NCBI GenBank assembly: GCA_002437435.1
Contig: DJPV01000068.1
Coordinates: forward strand, 1 to 58,730
Origin: Lachnospiraceae bacterium UBA6403
GTDB lineage: Bacteria; Bacillota; Clostridia; Lachnospirales; Lachnospiraceae
DNA length: 58,730 nt
Direction of reading: 5' to 3'
The translations under genes were made by a program, and so were the position numbers. How positions within the stretch are numbered: the first letter of the stretch is position 1; each line of letters starts with the position of its first letter. A model generated the notes under the pieces. It worked only from the letters and a program-made list of their open reading frames with translations. It made no database searches and was not told the origin of the DNA. Of the stretch, positions 7,996 to 14,999 are shown in pieces.

Positions 7996-8094
7996 ATGAA
8001 AATGGATATTAAATATAAACGACTTACAGAAAAAGAACTGAATACGTTTATTCACACGAGGATAAACCAGCTTATGGGTTTAGTGATGTTGTAG
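7996..8094 (+). pseudogene. N-terminal fragment of a GNAT acetyltransferase
   Basis: The first 26 codons (MKMDIKYKRLTEKELNTF and so on through RINQL) match the start of a typical GNAT enzyme, with GGGGATC upstream of the ATG. The frame then runs into unrelated sequence and stops at TAG 8092-8094. The break at about 8073 coincides with the point where a hydrolase reading frame begins, so the rest of this gene was deleted. Confidence 0.7.
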
Positions 8095-8717
8095 ATGAAA
8101 ACAGGGATATCGATACGATGTTAAGCGAAACAAGGAGGGCACTCGATAAAGCCGGAATAAAAGGCCCATATGTGCTTTGTCCACATTCGATGTCCGGACT
8201 TGAGGCTTTATACTGGGCACAGAAGTATCTGGAAGAAGTTGAGACTATTGTTGGTTTGGATATGGCAGTACCAGACTATTATGATGAAATGAACATCAAT
8301 ATTCCTATTATGAAATTAGGGCAGTATGGTGCGGCACTTGGAATTACCAGATGGATACCGAGCCTTGCTGAAAGTGATGCAATCAAATCTGGAACACTGT
8401 CTGAAAAGGAAAAAGAGATTTACAGAGCAGTATTTTATCAAAAAACTGCAACTGTAACGATGATCGATGAAGTAAAAGCTGTAAAACAGAATGCAAATAT
8501 TGTAAAAGAAAACGGAATTCCGCAGGTGCCGATGTTATTGTTTATTTCTGACGGCTCTGGTGGAACCAGTTTTACAAAAGAAAAGTGGAGAAGTATTCCC
8601 GAAAATTATATTTCAGGTTGTGACAATGCACGTTATATTGAGTTAGATTGTCCGCATTATGTCCACGACTACAAATATGATGAGATAAGTAAGGAGATTA
8701 GGGAGTTTATTCAGTGA
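8073..8717 (+). pseudogene. C-terminal part of an alpha/beta hydrolase, N-terminus lost
   Basis: Reading in the frame of 8118, the sequence from 8073 gives YGFSDVVDENRD, then GIKGPYVLCPHSMSG (nucleophile elbow, Ser in PHSMSG), FISDGSGGTS (acidic residue region) and DCPHYVHDY (catalytic His). This is the last two thirds of a proline-iminopeptidase-like alpha/beta hydrolase. The first ~90 residues, including the oxyanion-hole strand, are missing. The ATG at 8118 has no ribosome binding site of note. The N-terminal junction at about 8073 joins directly to a GNAT start, so I call this a deletion scar and not a functional gene. Confidence 0.75.
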
Positions 8718-8842
8718 ATGGAAAATTATACTGAATGAAATTGATGCAAGCATTATATTGAATTTGTAAATATATATTTATTTTTTATGAAAGGTGCAGT
8801 TAATTTGAAATATTTTAGGAGCGCAATTTGAATAAATATTTC

Positions 8843-8862
8843 GGTAATTTTTTAAAATTACC
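8843..8862. promoter_or_regulatory. Palindrome upstream of the toxin-antitoxin promoter
   Basis: A perfect 9-bp inverted repeat with a 2-base centre (GGTAATTTT and AAAATTACC) lies 27 bases before the TATAAT of the antitoxin gene. It could be an operator for autoregulation by the antitoxin, as is usual for such pairs, or a weak terminator of upstream transcription. Confidence 0.45.
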
Positions 8863-8864
8863 AT

Positions 8865-8895
8865 TTGTATTGTGGCATAATTGTGCTACTATAAT
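8865..8895 (+). promoter_or_regulatory. Promoter of the toxin-antitoxin pair
   Basis: A perfect -10 TATAAT sits at 8890-8895, 24 bases before the antitoxin ATG. The -35 is weak (TTGTAT at 8865, or TTGTGG at 8870). Confidence 0.55.
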
Positions 8896-8919
8896 GTTAT
8901 AGAAAGAGAGGTGTTCATT

Positions 8920-9183
8920 ATGCCAACTATTATGCCGATTAGAGATTTGAGAAAGACAAGTGAGATTTCAGAATTAGCGCATAAGAAACAGGAGCCTATT
9001 TTTATTACAAAAAATGGATACAGTGATTTAGTAGTAATGAGTGCAGAGCTATATGAAAGATTTGCGCAAACTAATAAAATTGACCAAGCTATTTATGAAG
9101 CAGAATTGGAAATAGAGGAAGGGGCTGAACCTATATCAGTAGATAGTGCTATAGAAAGGTTGAATAAGAAATACTATGGATAA
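8920..9183 (+). CDS. Phd/YefM-type antitoxin
   Basis: An 87-residue antitoxin. The N-terminal domain MPTIMPIRDLRKTSEISELA, followed by PIFITKNGYSDLVVMS, is the Phd/YefM DNA-binding fold; the acidic C-terminal half (residues 50-80) would wrap the toxin. In this family the antitoxin neutralises its partner and represses the operon. GAGAGGTG precedes the ATG at 8920. The stop overlaps the start of the toxin gene by 8 bases, the normal arrangement for co-translated pairs. Confidence 0.92.
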   Translation: MPTIMPIRDLRKTSEISELAHKKQEPIFITKNGYSDLVVMSAELYERFAQTNKIDQAIYEAELEIEEGAEPISVDSAIERLNKKYYG

Positions 9184-9478
9184 ATATAATGTAATGCTTT
9201 ACCCGAGAGCCTTTCGTGATATAGATGATATTTATGCATATATAGCATTAGAAAAACTTTCTCCAGAAAATGCAAAAGCACAAACTGATAGGATATGGGA
9301 TGCAATAAAAGCATTAGAACAGTTTCCGGAAGCACATCAGGACCGTTTAGTGGGACGTTACGCCGGCAAAGGATACAAACAACTAATTGTAGACAATTAT
9401 GTTGCTATATTTAAGATTGATAGGGCAACAAGGAGAGTTTATGTAATAACTGTTCAGTATCAAGGTAGAAATATTTAA
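9176..9478 (+). CDS. RelE/ParE superfamily toxin
   Basis: A 100-residue toxin: YNVMLYPRAFRDIDDIYAYIA at the N-terminus, then FPEAHQDRLVGRYAGKGYKQLIVDNYVAIF, then VYVITVQYQGRNI. The basic and Tyr-rich C-terminal strand and the L/I-VDNYVAIFKI pattern are standard for RelE/ParE proteins. Members either cleave mRNA in the ribosome or inhibit gyrase; the sequence alone does not settle which. Its start overlaps the antitoxin stop. A terminator follows immediately. Confidence 0.92.
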   Translation: MDKYNVMLYPRAFRDIDDIYAYIALEKLSPENAKAQTDRIWDAIKALEQFPEAHQDRLVGRYAGKGYKQLIVDNYVAIFKIDRATRRVYVITVQYQGRNI

Positions 9479-9481
9479 ATA

Positions 9482-9515
9482 AAAAGCAGTTAATAATTGA
9501 ACATTAACTGCTTTT
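9482..9515 (+). terminator. Intrinsic terminator of the toxin-antitoxin operon
   Basis: Perfect 13-bp stem 9482-9494 with 9503-9515, whose right arm ends in the T run itself, 3 bases after the toxin stop codon. The A/T-rich ends make it potentially bidirectional. Confidence 0.85.
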
Positions 9516-9616
9516 GTTTCGATGGTGGTTATAAAACATCACTTTATAGTATGATAGATAGCTTGAAATCATTTTGAATAAGAATTGCATGGTATCGGAA
9601 TTTATGGAGGAACAGC

Positions 9617-10318
9617 ATGGAGGACGAGAAATTAACATTTGACCATACATGTCATGTCTTATATTCAAAAGCATGTAAGGAACAGATACAGGCTAAGATT
9701 GCGCTGCATTATCCGGCAGAGCAGCGGGAGGCTATCTGGACGCAGGTTCAAAAGCAATATGTAGATTTTTTAAAAGACTGGCGCACAGATCTGGGCGGAA
9801 AGAAGAATTTTCATAATGGAACAGGTGGTACATATGACTGTATTGCTTTAATGGCATATTATGTCATTTGCAAATCAGTGACAAATCTTGACGAGATAGA
9901 AGAAATGGAGGGGAATTTATTCCTTCCGGCATTCCGTAAGTTGAAATTTGTAAATGTCAATAAACCATTTTTTAAGAGATTGCTGCATTTTTCCTTTGCA
10001 ACAGTCGGAAAAAAATGCCTGAAATGGAATGATTATAAGATGAATGTTGCTGCCTATCAGAAAGGCAAACCTATTTATTATGAGTTTACAGAATGCCCGG
10101 TAGCTGAATTTGCAAAGCAATTTGATCTGCTGGAGGTTATGCCGGCATTATGCAATCCGGATTATACAACGATGGAACTCTTACATGCGAAACTGGTTCG
10201 GACAACCACATGTTCAAATGGCAGCAAATGTGATTATATGATCTGCGGTGATGAGGATGAATATTGCCGTCAGCACCCGGAATACAAAGATGTGCAGGGA
10301 TATAGAAGAAATAAATGA
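9617..10318 (+). CDS. L-2-amino-thiazoline-4-carboxylic acid hydrolase-like protein
   Basis: A 233-residue soluble protein of the ATC-hydrolase-like family (Pfam L-2-amino-thiazoline-4-carboxylic acid hydrolase, named from one Pseudomonas enzyme in L-cysteine formation). Supporting features are WRTDLGGKKNFHNGTGGTYDCIALMAYY, the central KCLKWNDYKMNV, and the Cys-rich end LVRTTTCSNGSKCDY with CGDEDEYC. The C-terminal cysteines could hold a metal or form the active site. The large family in gut Firmicutes is mostly uncharacterised, so the literal reaction should not be assumed. GGAGG precedes the ATG. It starts a three-gene run with the deformylase-like and AlkZ-related-like genes (gaps of 20 and 12 bases). 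Confidence 0.75.
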   Translation: MEDEKLTFDHTCHVLYSKACKEQIQAKIALHYPAEQREAIWTQVQKQYVDFLKDWRTDLGGKKNFHNGTGGTYDCIALMAYYVICKSVTNLDEIEEMEGNLFLPAFRKLKFVNVNKPFFKRLLHFSFATVGKKCLKWNDYKMNVAAYQKGKPIYYEFTECPVAEFAKQFDLLEVMPALCNPDYTTMELLHAKLVRTTTCSNGSKCDYMICGDEDEYCRQHPEYKDVQGYRRNK

Positions 10319-10338
10319 GACCTTATGGAGGATAGAAA

Positions 10339-10749
10339 ATGGTTAAACCTATTGTAAAAGATATTCTTTTTCTGGGGCAGAAATCCGTTACGGCAACACC
10401 TCTTGATATGAATGTGGTAAATGACCTTCGGGATACATTAGCTGCAAATCGTGAGCGTTGTGTCGGAATGGCAGCAAATATGATCGGGTATAAGAAGAAT
10501 ATGATTATTGTAAGTGCCGAACCTGTAGATATGATTATGATCAATCCGGTGATCTGTTCAAAGAGTGGACGTTATGAAACAGAAGAAGGCTGTCTGTCAT
10601 TAGAGGAAAAACGAAAAACAACAAGGTATAAGAGGATAGAGGTAGAATTTCAGGATGCTGGTTTTGTAAAACGAAAGATGGCATTTGAGGGATTTGTTGC
10701 ACAGATTATTCAGCATGAGGTAGATCACTGCAATGGGGTAGTGATATAA
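10339..10749 (+). CDS. Peptide deformylase-like protein
   Basis: A 136-residue polypeptide deformylase family protein. Motif 2 (EEGCLS) and motif 3 (QHEVDHCNG) carry the three metal ligands (Cys and two His) and the catalytic Glu. Motif 1 reads VGMAANMIG in place of the classical GxGxAAxQ, so the Gln that supports the oxyanion is Met; this variant is common in a clostridial subgroup. Deformylases remove the N-formyl group from nascent proteins. It is shorter than the main housekeeping enzyme (about 150-180 residues) and lies in an accessory operon, so it may be a secondary or specialised copy. TGGAGGA precedes the ATG. Confidence 0.87.
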   Translation: MVKPIVKDILFLGQKSVTATPLDMNVVNDLRDTLAANRERCVGMAANMIGYKKNMIIVSAEPVDMIMINPVICSKSGRYETEEGCLSLEEKRKTTRYKRIEVEFQDAGFVKRKMAFEGFVAQIIQHEVDHCNGVVI

Positions 10750-10761
10750 CAGGAGATAAAC

Positions 10762-11493
10762 ATGAAAAAAGAATCAGGCAAATGGATCATGTATGGTGTA
10801 GACTGGGATGATCCGGAGTGTATTCATACAGTAGATGAGGCAGTAGAATATATAAATGAGATTGGCTTCCTGCCGCTTTTTAGAAACGATATACCGGGAT
10901 TTTCGCTGGAAGAACGAACTGTGCCGGAGTTCTGGTGGTGTGAAAATGTTGACAGAGATCCATGGATGTGGCGGGCAGTTATCGCAAGAAGGCATGATAT
11001 TATATATGGCAAGTTTTTTAATAAAAAGGCAGGTTTTATATCGAGAAAATGGCTTCCGGTATTTGCCAATTACCGGCGGGATGGATATGATTTTGATGCG
11101 CTGTATGAAGATGGAAAAGCTCCGAATAAGCATAAAAAGATCATGGATCATTTTATGGAAGAAAATGTGGATGCAGAACTGTATTCCAACGAACTGAAGA
11201 AAATGGCAGGGTATGGAAAAGGCGGCGAAAAGGGATTTGATGGAGCTGTCACAAACCTTATGATGCAGATGTACCTTTGTAATTGCGACTTCAGAAAACG
11301 TGTAAATAAAAAAGGGCTGGAGTATGGCTGGGATGCAGCGGTTTACTCGTCACTGGAACATATCTATGGGTATGATTATGTAACATCCTGTTACAAGGAT
11401 GATCCACAGGAGTCCTGGAATATGATCATCCGGCACATACATGATATTTATCCGATCGCAACGGATGCACAGATAAAAAAGCTTTTGAAATAG
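10762..11493 (+). CDS. Uncharacterised protein (AlkZ-related family, by recollection)
   Basis: A 243-residue soluble protein. The core DPWMWRAVIARRHDIIYGKFFNKKAGFISRKWLP..FANYRRDGYDFDALY matches a family that I recall being named AlkZ-related in Firmicutes; AlkZ proper is a DNA glycosylase that unhooks interstrand crosslinks. It is much shorter than AlkZ, and I see no proof of glycosylase activity. It is Trp-rich near residues 60-75 and has several Cys later. It is the last gene of a three-gene run, 12 bases after the deformylase-like gene, with AGGAGA upstream. Confidence 0.55.
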   Translation: MKKESGKWIMYGVDWDDPECIHTVDEAVEYINEIGFLPLFRNDIPGFSLEERTVPEFWWCENVDRDPWMWRAVIARRHDIIYGKFFNKKAGFISRKWLPVFANYRRDGYDFDALYEDGKAPNKHKKIMDHFMEENVDAELYSNELKKMAGYGKGGEKGFDGAVTNLMMQMYLCNCDFRKRVNKKGLEYGWDAAVYSSLEHIYGYDYVTSCYKDDPQESWNMIIRHIHDIYPIATDAQIKKLLK

Positions 11494-11517
11494 ATTCAAG
11501 GTTAATGATCTGATGAT

Positions 11518-11563
11518 ATTTCAGTAAATAGCCTGATGAATTTTCAGTAAATAGCCTGATGAA
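11518..11563 (+). repeat. Tandem 23-bp direct repeat
   Basis: Two adjacent copies (11518-11540 and 11541-11563) of a 23-base unit containing TCAGTAAATAGCCTGATGAA, differing at one base, plus a 5-base start of a third copy. They lie 10 bases upstream of the -35 of the LuxR-type gene, so they could be regulator binding sites. Confidence 0.75.
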
Positions 11564-11572
11564 TTTTCTTAC

Positions 11573-11600
11573 TTGACAAATCATCTTTTTGTGCTATACT
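11573..11600 (+). promoter_or_regulatory. Promoter of the LuxR-type regulator gene
   Basis: A perfect -35 TTGACA (11573-11578) and -10 TATACT (11595-11600) with a 16-base spacer. Transcription would begin near 11607, about 20 bases before a terminator hairpin. Confidence 0.8.
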
Positions 11601-11625
11601 TCATACCAACAGAATAGTAAAAAAT

Positions 11626-11667
11626 AAGTACGCAATGGTGTGTTACATCGGTTGCGTACTTTTTTTG
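11626..11667 (+). terminator. Leader terminator (candidate attenuator) before the LuxR-type gene
   Basis: A 10-bp perfect stem AAGTACGCAA (11626-11635) with TTGCGTACTT (11652-11661), 16-base loop, leading into eight T. It lies between promoter and coding region, so reading through it is required to express the regulator. Confidence 0.75.
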
Positions 11668-11697
11668 TTTTATGAAATACAAGGGAGGTGGAAACTG

Positions 11698-12447
11698 GTG
11701 AAGACCCTTGAAACAAATGACTGGCTGGTCATGAACAGTATTATATACAAGATCTATACAACCAGTGATTTTGATGCCATGCGGACACAGTTTCTGGAAC
11801 AGATCAAGACCGTCATAGATTTTGACAGCGCAGATTTTTATCTGGCTTCCTCAAATGAGAAAGAAAATCTGGAACGGCCGGTATTCTTTAACTGTGATGA
11901 GGATTTGTCGGATATCTATGAGAATATGGATTACAGCCGTGGGATCATGTTCAGTGGCAGGAGTATGGTGTACCGGGAAACTGATATCATATCCGATGAG
12001 AAAAGAGTTCAGACCGAATATTATCAGAGAGTGTATAAGCCGAATAACTGGCATTATGCGTTACAGATGATTTTCGGAAGGAACAAACATTTTCTGGGTG
12101 TGGTGACATTATACCGGACGATCGGAAAAGAAGACTTTACATATGAAGATGTATTTTTGATGGATATGCTGAAGGATCATATGGCATACCGGCTGTCACA
12201 GGACAGAAATAATCAGATGAGCAGTCAGGAGAAACTGACACTGACACAGGCAGTAAAGACCTATGACCTGACGAAACGGGAGCAGACTATATTGCAGCTT
12301 CTGCTGCAGGGAATGGAGAATACGGAGATCTGTGACCGTTTATCCATAACGGTAAATACACTAAAGAAGCATATTCTGAATATTTACCGTAAACTGGGAA
12401 TCCGAAACCGTGTACAGATGTTTAAACTGATCAAAGAAAAAGAGTAG
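11698..12447 (+). CDS. GAF-like sensor / LuxR-type DNA-binding regulator
   Basis: A 249-residue transcription regulator. Residues ~1-170 resemble a GAF-type sensor domain (FLEQIKTVIDFDSADFYLAS early; FLGVVTLYRTIGKEDFTYEDV late). Residues ~190-249 are a LuxR helix-turn-helix: YDLTKREQTILQLLLQGMEN, then TVNTLKKHILNIYRKLGIRNR. I choose the GTG at 11698 because GGGAGGTGG lies just upstream; an in-frame start at 11635 would sit inside the terminator hairpin. It is immediately upstream of the polyamine genes and transcribed in the same direction, so it is the natural candidate regulator of that locus. The ligand is unknown. Confidence 0.8.
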   Translation: MKTLETNDWLVMNSIIYKIYTTSDFDAMRTQFLEQIKTVIDFDSADFYLASSNEKENLERPVFFNCDEDLSDIYENMDYSRGIMFSGRSMVYRETDIISDEKRVQTEYYQRVYKPNNWHYALQMIFGRNKHFLGVVTLYRTIGKEDFTYEDVFLMDMLKDHMAYRLSQDRNNQMSSQEKLTLTQAVKTYDLTKREQTILQLLLQGMENTEICDRLSITVNTLKKHILNIYRKLGIRNRVQMFKLIKEKE

Positions 12448-12477
12448 AAAATACTACAAAAGTAGTAGAAAAATGGT

Positions 12478-12504
12478 AAATTAATTCTATTGAAGAATTA
12501 ATTT
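12478..12504. promoter_or_regulatory. Inverted repeat overlapping the P-II/pot promoter
   Basis: Perfect 10-bp arms (AAATTAATTC and GAATTAATTT) with a 7-base centre; the right arm overlaps the -35 at 12490-12495. A good position for a repressor or LuxR-type operator. Confidence 0.5.
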
Positions 12505-12518
12505 GAAAGTAGTATATT
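12490..12518 (+). promoter_or_regulatory. Promoter of the P-II/potABCD operon
   Basis: TTGAAG (12490-12495) and TATATT (12513-12518) with a 17-base spacer. The expected start is near 12525, nine bases before a terminator hairpin. Confidence 0.65.
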
Positions 12519-12533
12519 TTCGATAACAAGCAA

Positions 12534-12568
12534 AGGAGCTGTTCAGAGATGAATGGCTCCTGTTTTTT
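12534..12568 (+). terminator. Leader terminator before the P-II-like gene
   Basis: A 12-bp stem (12534-12545 with 12550-12561, two G-U pairs), GAGA loop, then TTTTTT. It lies 36 bases upstream of the P-II start and downstream of a promoter, so it may attenuate the operon; ending the LuxR-type transcript is the alternative. The segment GCAAAGGAGCT that opens it recurs in the patA leader terminator. Confidence 0.75.
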
Positions 12569-12604
12569 ATATTAGTTGTAATTGGCAGATTGGAGGAAGA
12601 AAGA

Positions 12605-12952
12605 ATGAAAGAAATCGTATTAATAATCAGACCGGAAAAGCTTGAAGTATTAAAAAGTATACTGGACGAAAAGAATTGTGGTGGTATGACGATCTCAACC
12701 GTTATGGGATGTGGAACACAGAAAGGAACAGTTGAGGGTGTAAATGAGATCAAGGGATTTAAGACCACGATCAACCTCCTTCCAAAAGTAAGAGTTGAAG
12801 TTGTAGTCGATGATTCCAAGGTAGAACAGATCGTTCTGGAAGTCAGAGAGAAGGTAGCTACCGGACATGTCGGAGATGGTAAGATCTTCATTCGTAATAT
12901 CGAGGAAGCCATCCGAATCCGTACCGGTGAGCGGGGAGAAAAAGCATTATAG
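12605..12952 (+). CDS. P-II family nitrogen regulatory protein-like
   Basis: A 115-residue P-II protein, the usual length. Residues for ATP and 2-oxoglutarate binding look present: GTQKG (Gln39 equivalent), LLPKVRVEVVV (Lys58 equivalent), TGHVGDGKIF and the end IRIRTGERG. The T-loop (GTVEGVNEIKGFK) lacks the Tyr51 used for uridylylation in proteobacteria, so control would be by ligand alone. P-II proteins normally bind and inhibit ammonium channels or nitrogen enzymes. Here the gene leads straight into potABCD (27 bases), which suggests, without proof, that it senses nitrogen/energy status for polyamine uptake. GGAGG precedes the ATG at 12605. Confidence 0.9.
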   Translation: MKEIVLIIRPEKLEVLKSILDEKNCGGMTISTVMGCGTQKGTVEGVNEIKGFKTTINLLPKVRVEVVVDDSKVEQIVLEVREKVATGHVGDGKIFIRNIEEAIRIRTGERGEKAL

Positions 12953-12979
12953 AGAAATTTGAAAAAGAGGTGATATGAT

Positions 12980-14116
12980 TTGGCAAATGTTATAGTTGAT
13001 ATCAAAAACGTAAATAAAATATACGGAACAAATCATGTTGTAAAAGATCTGAATCTGCAGGTGGAGGAAGGCGAGTTCCTGACACTACTTGGATCATCCG
13101 GATGTGGTAAGACGACGACGCTTCGTATGATCGCAGGTTTTGAAGAACCAACGACAGGTTCCATTCAGGTAGAAGGAGAACCGATTGAAGATAAAGAGCC
13201 ATTTGAGAGAAATGTAAATACCGTCTTTCAGAGTTACGCATTATTCCCACATAAGACCATATATGACAATGTAGCATATGGACTTAAGATGAAAAAAGTT
13301 CCCAAGAAAGAGATTAAGGAACGGGTAACTGAGATGTTAGAGATGGTTCAGTTATCGGGATTTGAGAAGCGGTATCCAAGTCAGTTATCCGGTGGACAGA
13401 AGCAGCGGGTTGCGATCGCAAGAGCATTGATCAACCGTCCGAAGGTTCTTCTGTTGGATGAGCCGCTTGGAGCATTGGATCTGAAGCTCAGAAAGCAGAT
13501 GCAGCTTGAACTGAAACGGTTGCAGAAGAAATTACATATTACATTTATCTATGTTACACACGATCAGGAAGAAGCACTTACGATGAGTGACCGGATCGCC
13601 ATTATGCATGATGGTGTCATGGATCAGATCGGATCACCGACAGATATCTATGAAAGACCGGCAACCAAGTTCGTAGCAACCTTTATCGGAGAAACAAATG
13701 TATTTGATGGAACAATCAAATCAATCGAAGATGGAAAAGCTGTTATAGGAATTGAAAATGGAGATGTAACAGCCTCCGGTTCTGTGGCTGAGACAGAGGA
13801 AAAGAATACCGGATTTGCAGTCGGTGAATTTGTAACCGTATCTGTCCGACCGGAAAAGCTTCATTTCTCAGCAGAACCGGTAAAAGGCTTCAGCGTACCT
13901 GCACTGGTCAAAGATTATATCTATGTTGGTTCCGTTGTCAAATGTCTGGCGGTTCTTCCAAATGGAAATGAGGTCAAGATGGAACGCCTGGCAGGTGAAG
14001 AACTTCCAAAATCCGGTGACAAAGTATTTATCTGCTGGAATCCGGAGGATGCGGTATTGATCCACAGTCTGGATAACAGCTTCTATCAGAGTATGGAAAA
14101 TATAACACTGGCATAA
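12980..14116 (+). CDS. potA: Spermidine/putrescine ABC transporter ATP-binding protein
   Basis: The 378-residue ATPase of a polyamine importer. Walker A is GSSGCGKT (residues 38-45), the signature LSGGQKQRVAIARAL and Walker B VLLLDEPLGALDLK follow, then the H-loop VTHDQEEAL. Residues ~240-378 form the C-terminal OB-like (TOBE) regulatory domain with SVRPEKLHF, as in PotA. The start is TTG at 12980, preceded by AGAGGTGA at proper spacing. It is first of potABCD, so uptake specificity is inferred from the whole operon and from the putrescine-degrading genes that follow. Confidence 0.93.
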   Translation: MANVIVDIKNVNKIYGTNHVVKDLNLQVEEGEFLTLLGSSGCGKTTTLRMIAGFEEPTTGSIQVEGEPIEDKEPFERNVNTVFQSYALFPHKTIYDNVAYGLKMKKVPKKEIKERVTEMLEMVQLSGFEKRYPSQLSGGQKQRVAIARALINRPKVLLLDEPLGALDLKLRKQMQLELKRLQKKLHITFIYVTHDQEEALTMSDRIAIMHDGVMDQIGSPTDIYERPATKFVATFIGETNVFDGTIKSIEDGKAVIGIENGDVTASGSVAETEEKNTGFAVGEFVTVSVRPEKLHFSAEPVKGFSVPALVKDYIYVGSVVKCLAVLPNGNEVKMERLAGEELPKSGDKVFICWNPEDAVLIHSLDNSFYQSMENITLA

Positions 14117-14129
14117 GGAGGTGTTTGGT

Positions 14130-14996
14130 ATGAATAAAAAGAGATTCAGAGAAAAGACACTTCCGGCAACGATCATGGTAGGGCCGGTAACCTTATGGCT
14201 GATCCTGTTGGTAGCAGTCCCCCTCATCTATATACTGGTCATGAGTTTTTGCAGCATCGATCAGTATTACAATGTAACCTTTCATTTTACGTTAGATAAT
14301 TATAAACATCTGGCAGATAGTTCTTATATTAAGATCTATGTTCAGTCACTTGTGATCGCATTACTTACAACCGTGATCTGTATCGTGCTTGCATATCCGT
14401 TTACTTATATTATTGCAAGAACCAAGAGCAGATCAAAGAACCTGTTATATATGCTGGTTATCATTCCATTCTGGACGAATTCACTGATCCGTATCTATGG
14501 ATGGAAGACATTCCTTGGTTCATCCGGCTGGTTAAATACCGTGCTTATGAAGCTGCACCTGATATCAGAACCATTGGATCTTTTATATAATCAGGGAACT
14601 ACCGTATTTGGTATGGTGTACTGTCTGTTCCCATTTATGGTACTTCCACTTTATACCGCAATCGGCAAGCTGGATCACACGTTACTGGAGGCTTCCTCCG
14701 ATCTTGGAGCAAAGGGCTGGCGGACTTTCTTTGAAGTGATCCTGCCCCTTACAGCCAGCGGAATCTTTTCCGGCTGTATCATGGTATTTATCCCATGTCT
14801 TGGATATTTCTTCGTATCGAATATCTTAGGCGGTGGAAATGCAGATGTTATTGGTAACCTGATCGAGCGTCAGTTCAAGAGTGGAAATAACTGGCCGCTT
14901 GGTGCAGCCTTATCCATTATATTAATTGTTATCACATTGATCCTCGTCAAACTGTACCAGAAGACAGGTGGCGATATGGATAGTCTGGGGGTGTAA
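14130..14996 (+). CDS. potB: Spermidine/putrescine ABC transporter permease
   Basis: A 288-residue inner-membrane permease with six predicted helices. The EAA loop that docks on PotA reads EASSDLGAKGWRTFFEVILP. WTNSLIRIYGWKTFLG in the second external loop is typical of PotB. AAGGAGGTG before the ATG at 14130 sets the start; a GTG at 14121 is inside that site. Together with PotC it forms the membrane channel. The gene ends 3 bases before potC. Confidence 0.93.
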   Translation: MNKKRFREKTLPATIMVGPVTLWLILLVAVPLIYILVMSFCSIDQYYNVTFHFTLDNYKHLADSSYIKIYVQSLVIALLTTVICIVLAYPFTYIIARTKSRSKNLLYMLVIIPFWTNSLIRIYGWKTFLGSSGWLNTVLMKLHLISEPLDLLYNQGTTVFGMVYCLFPFMVLPLYTAIGKLDHTLLEASSDLGAKGWRTFFEVILPLTASGIFSGCIMVFIPCLGYFFVSNILGGGNADVIGNLIERQFKSGNNWPLGAALSIILIVITLILVKLYQKTGGDMDSLGV

Positions 14997-14999
14997 ACG

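Noticed and set aside
7996..8717. A functional GNAT-hydrolase fusion enzyme
   Set aside because: The two parts are in different reading frames and the first stops at 8094, so no fused protein can be made.
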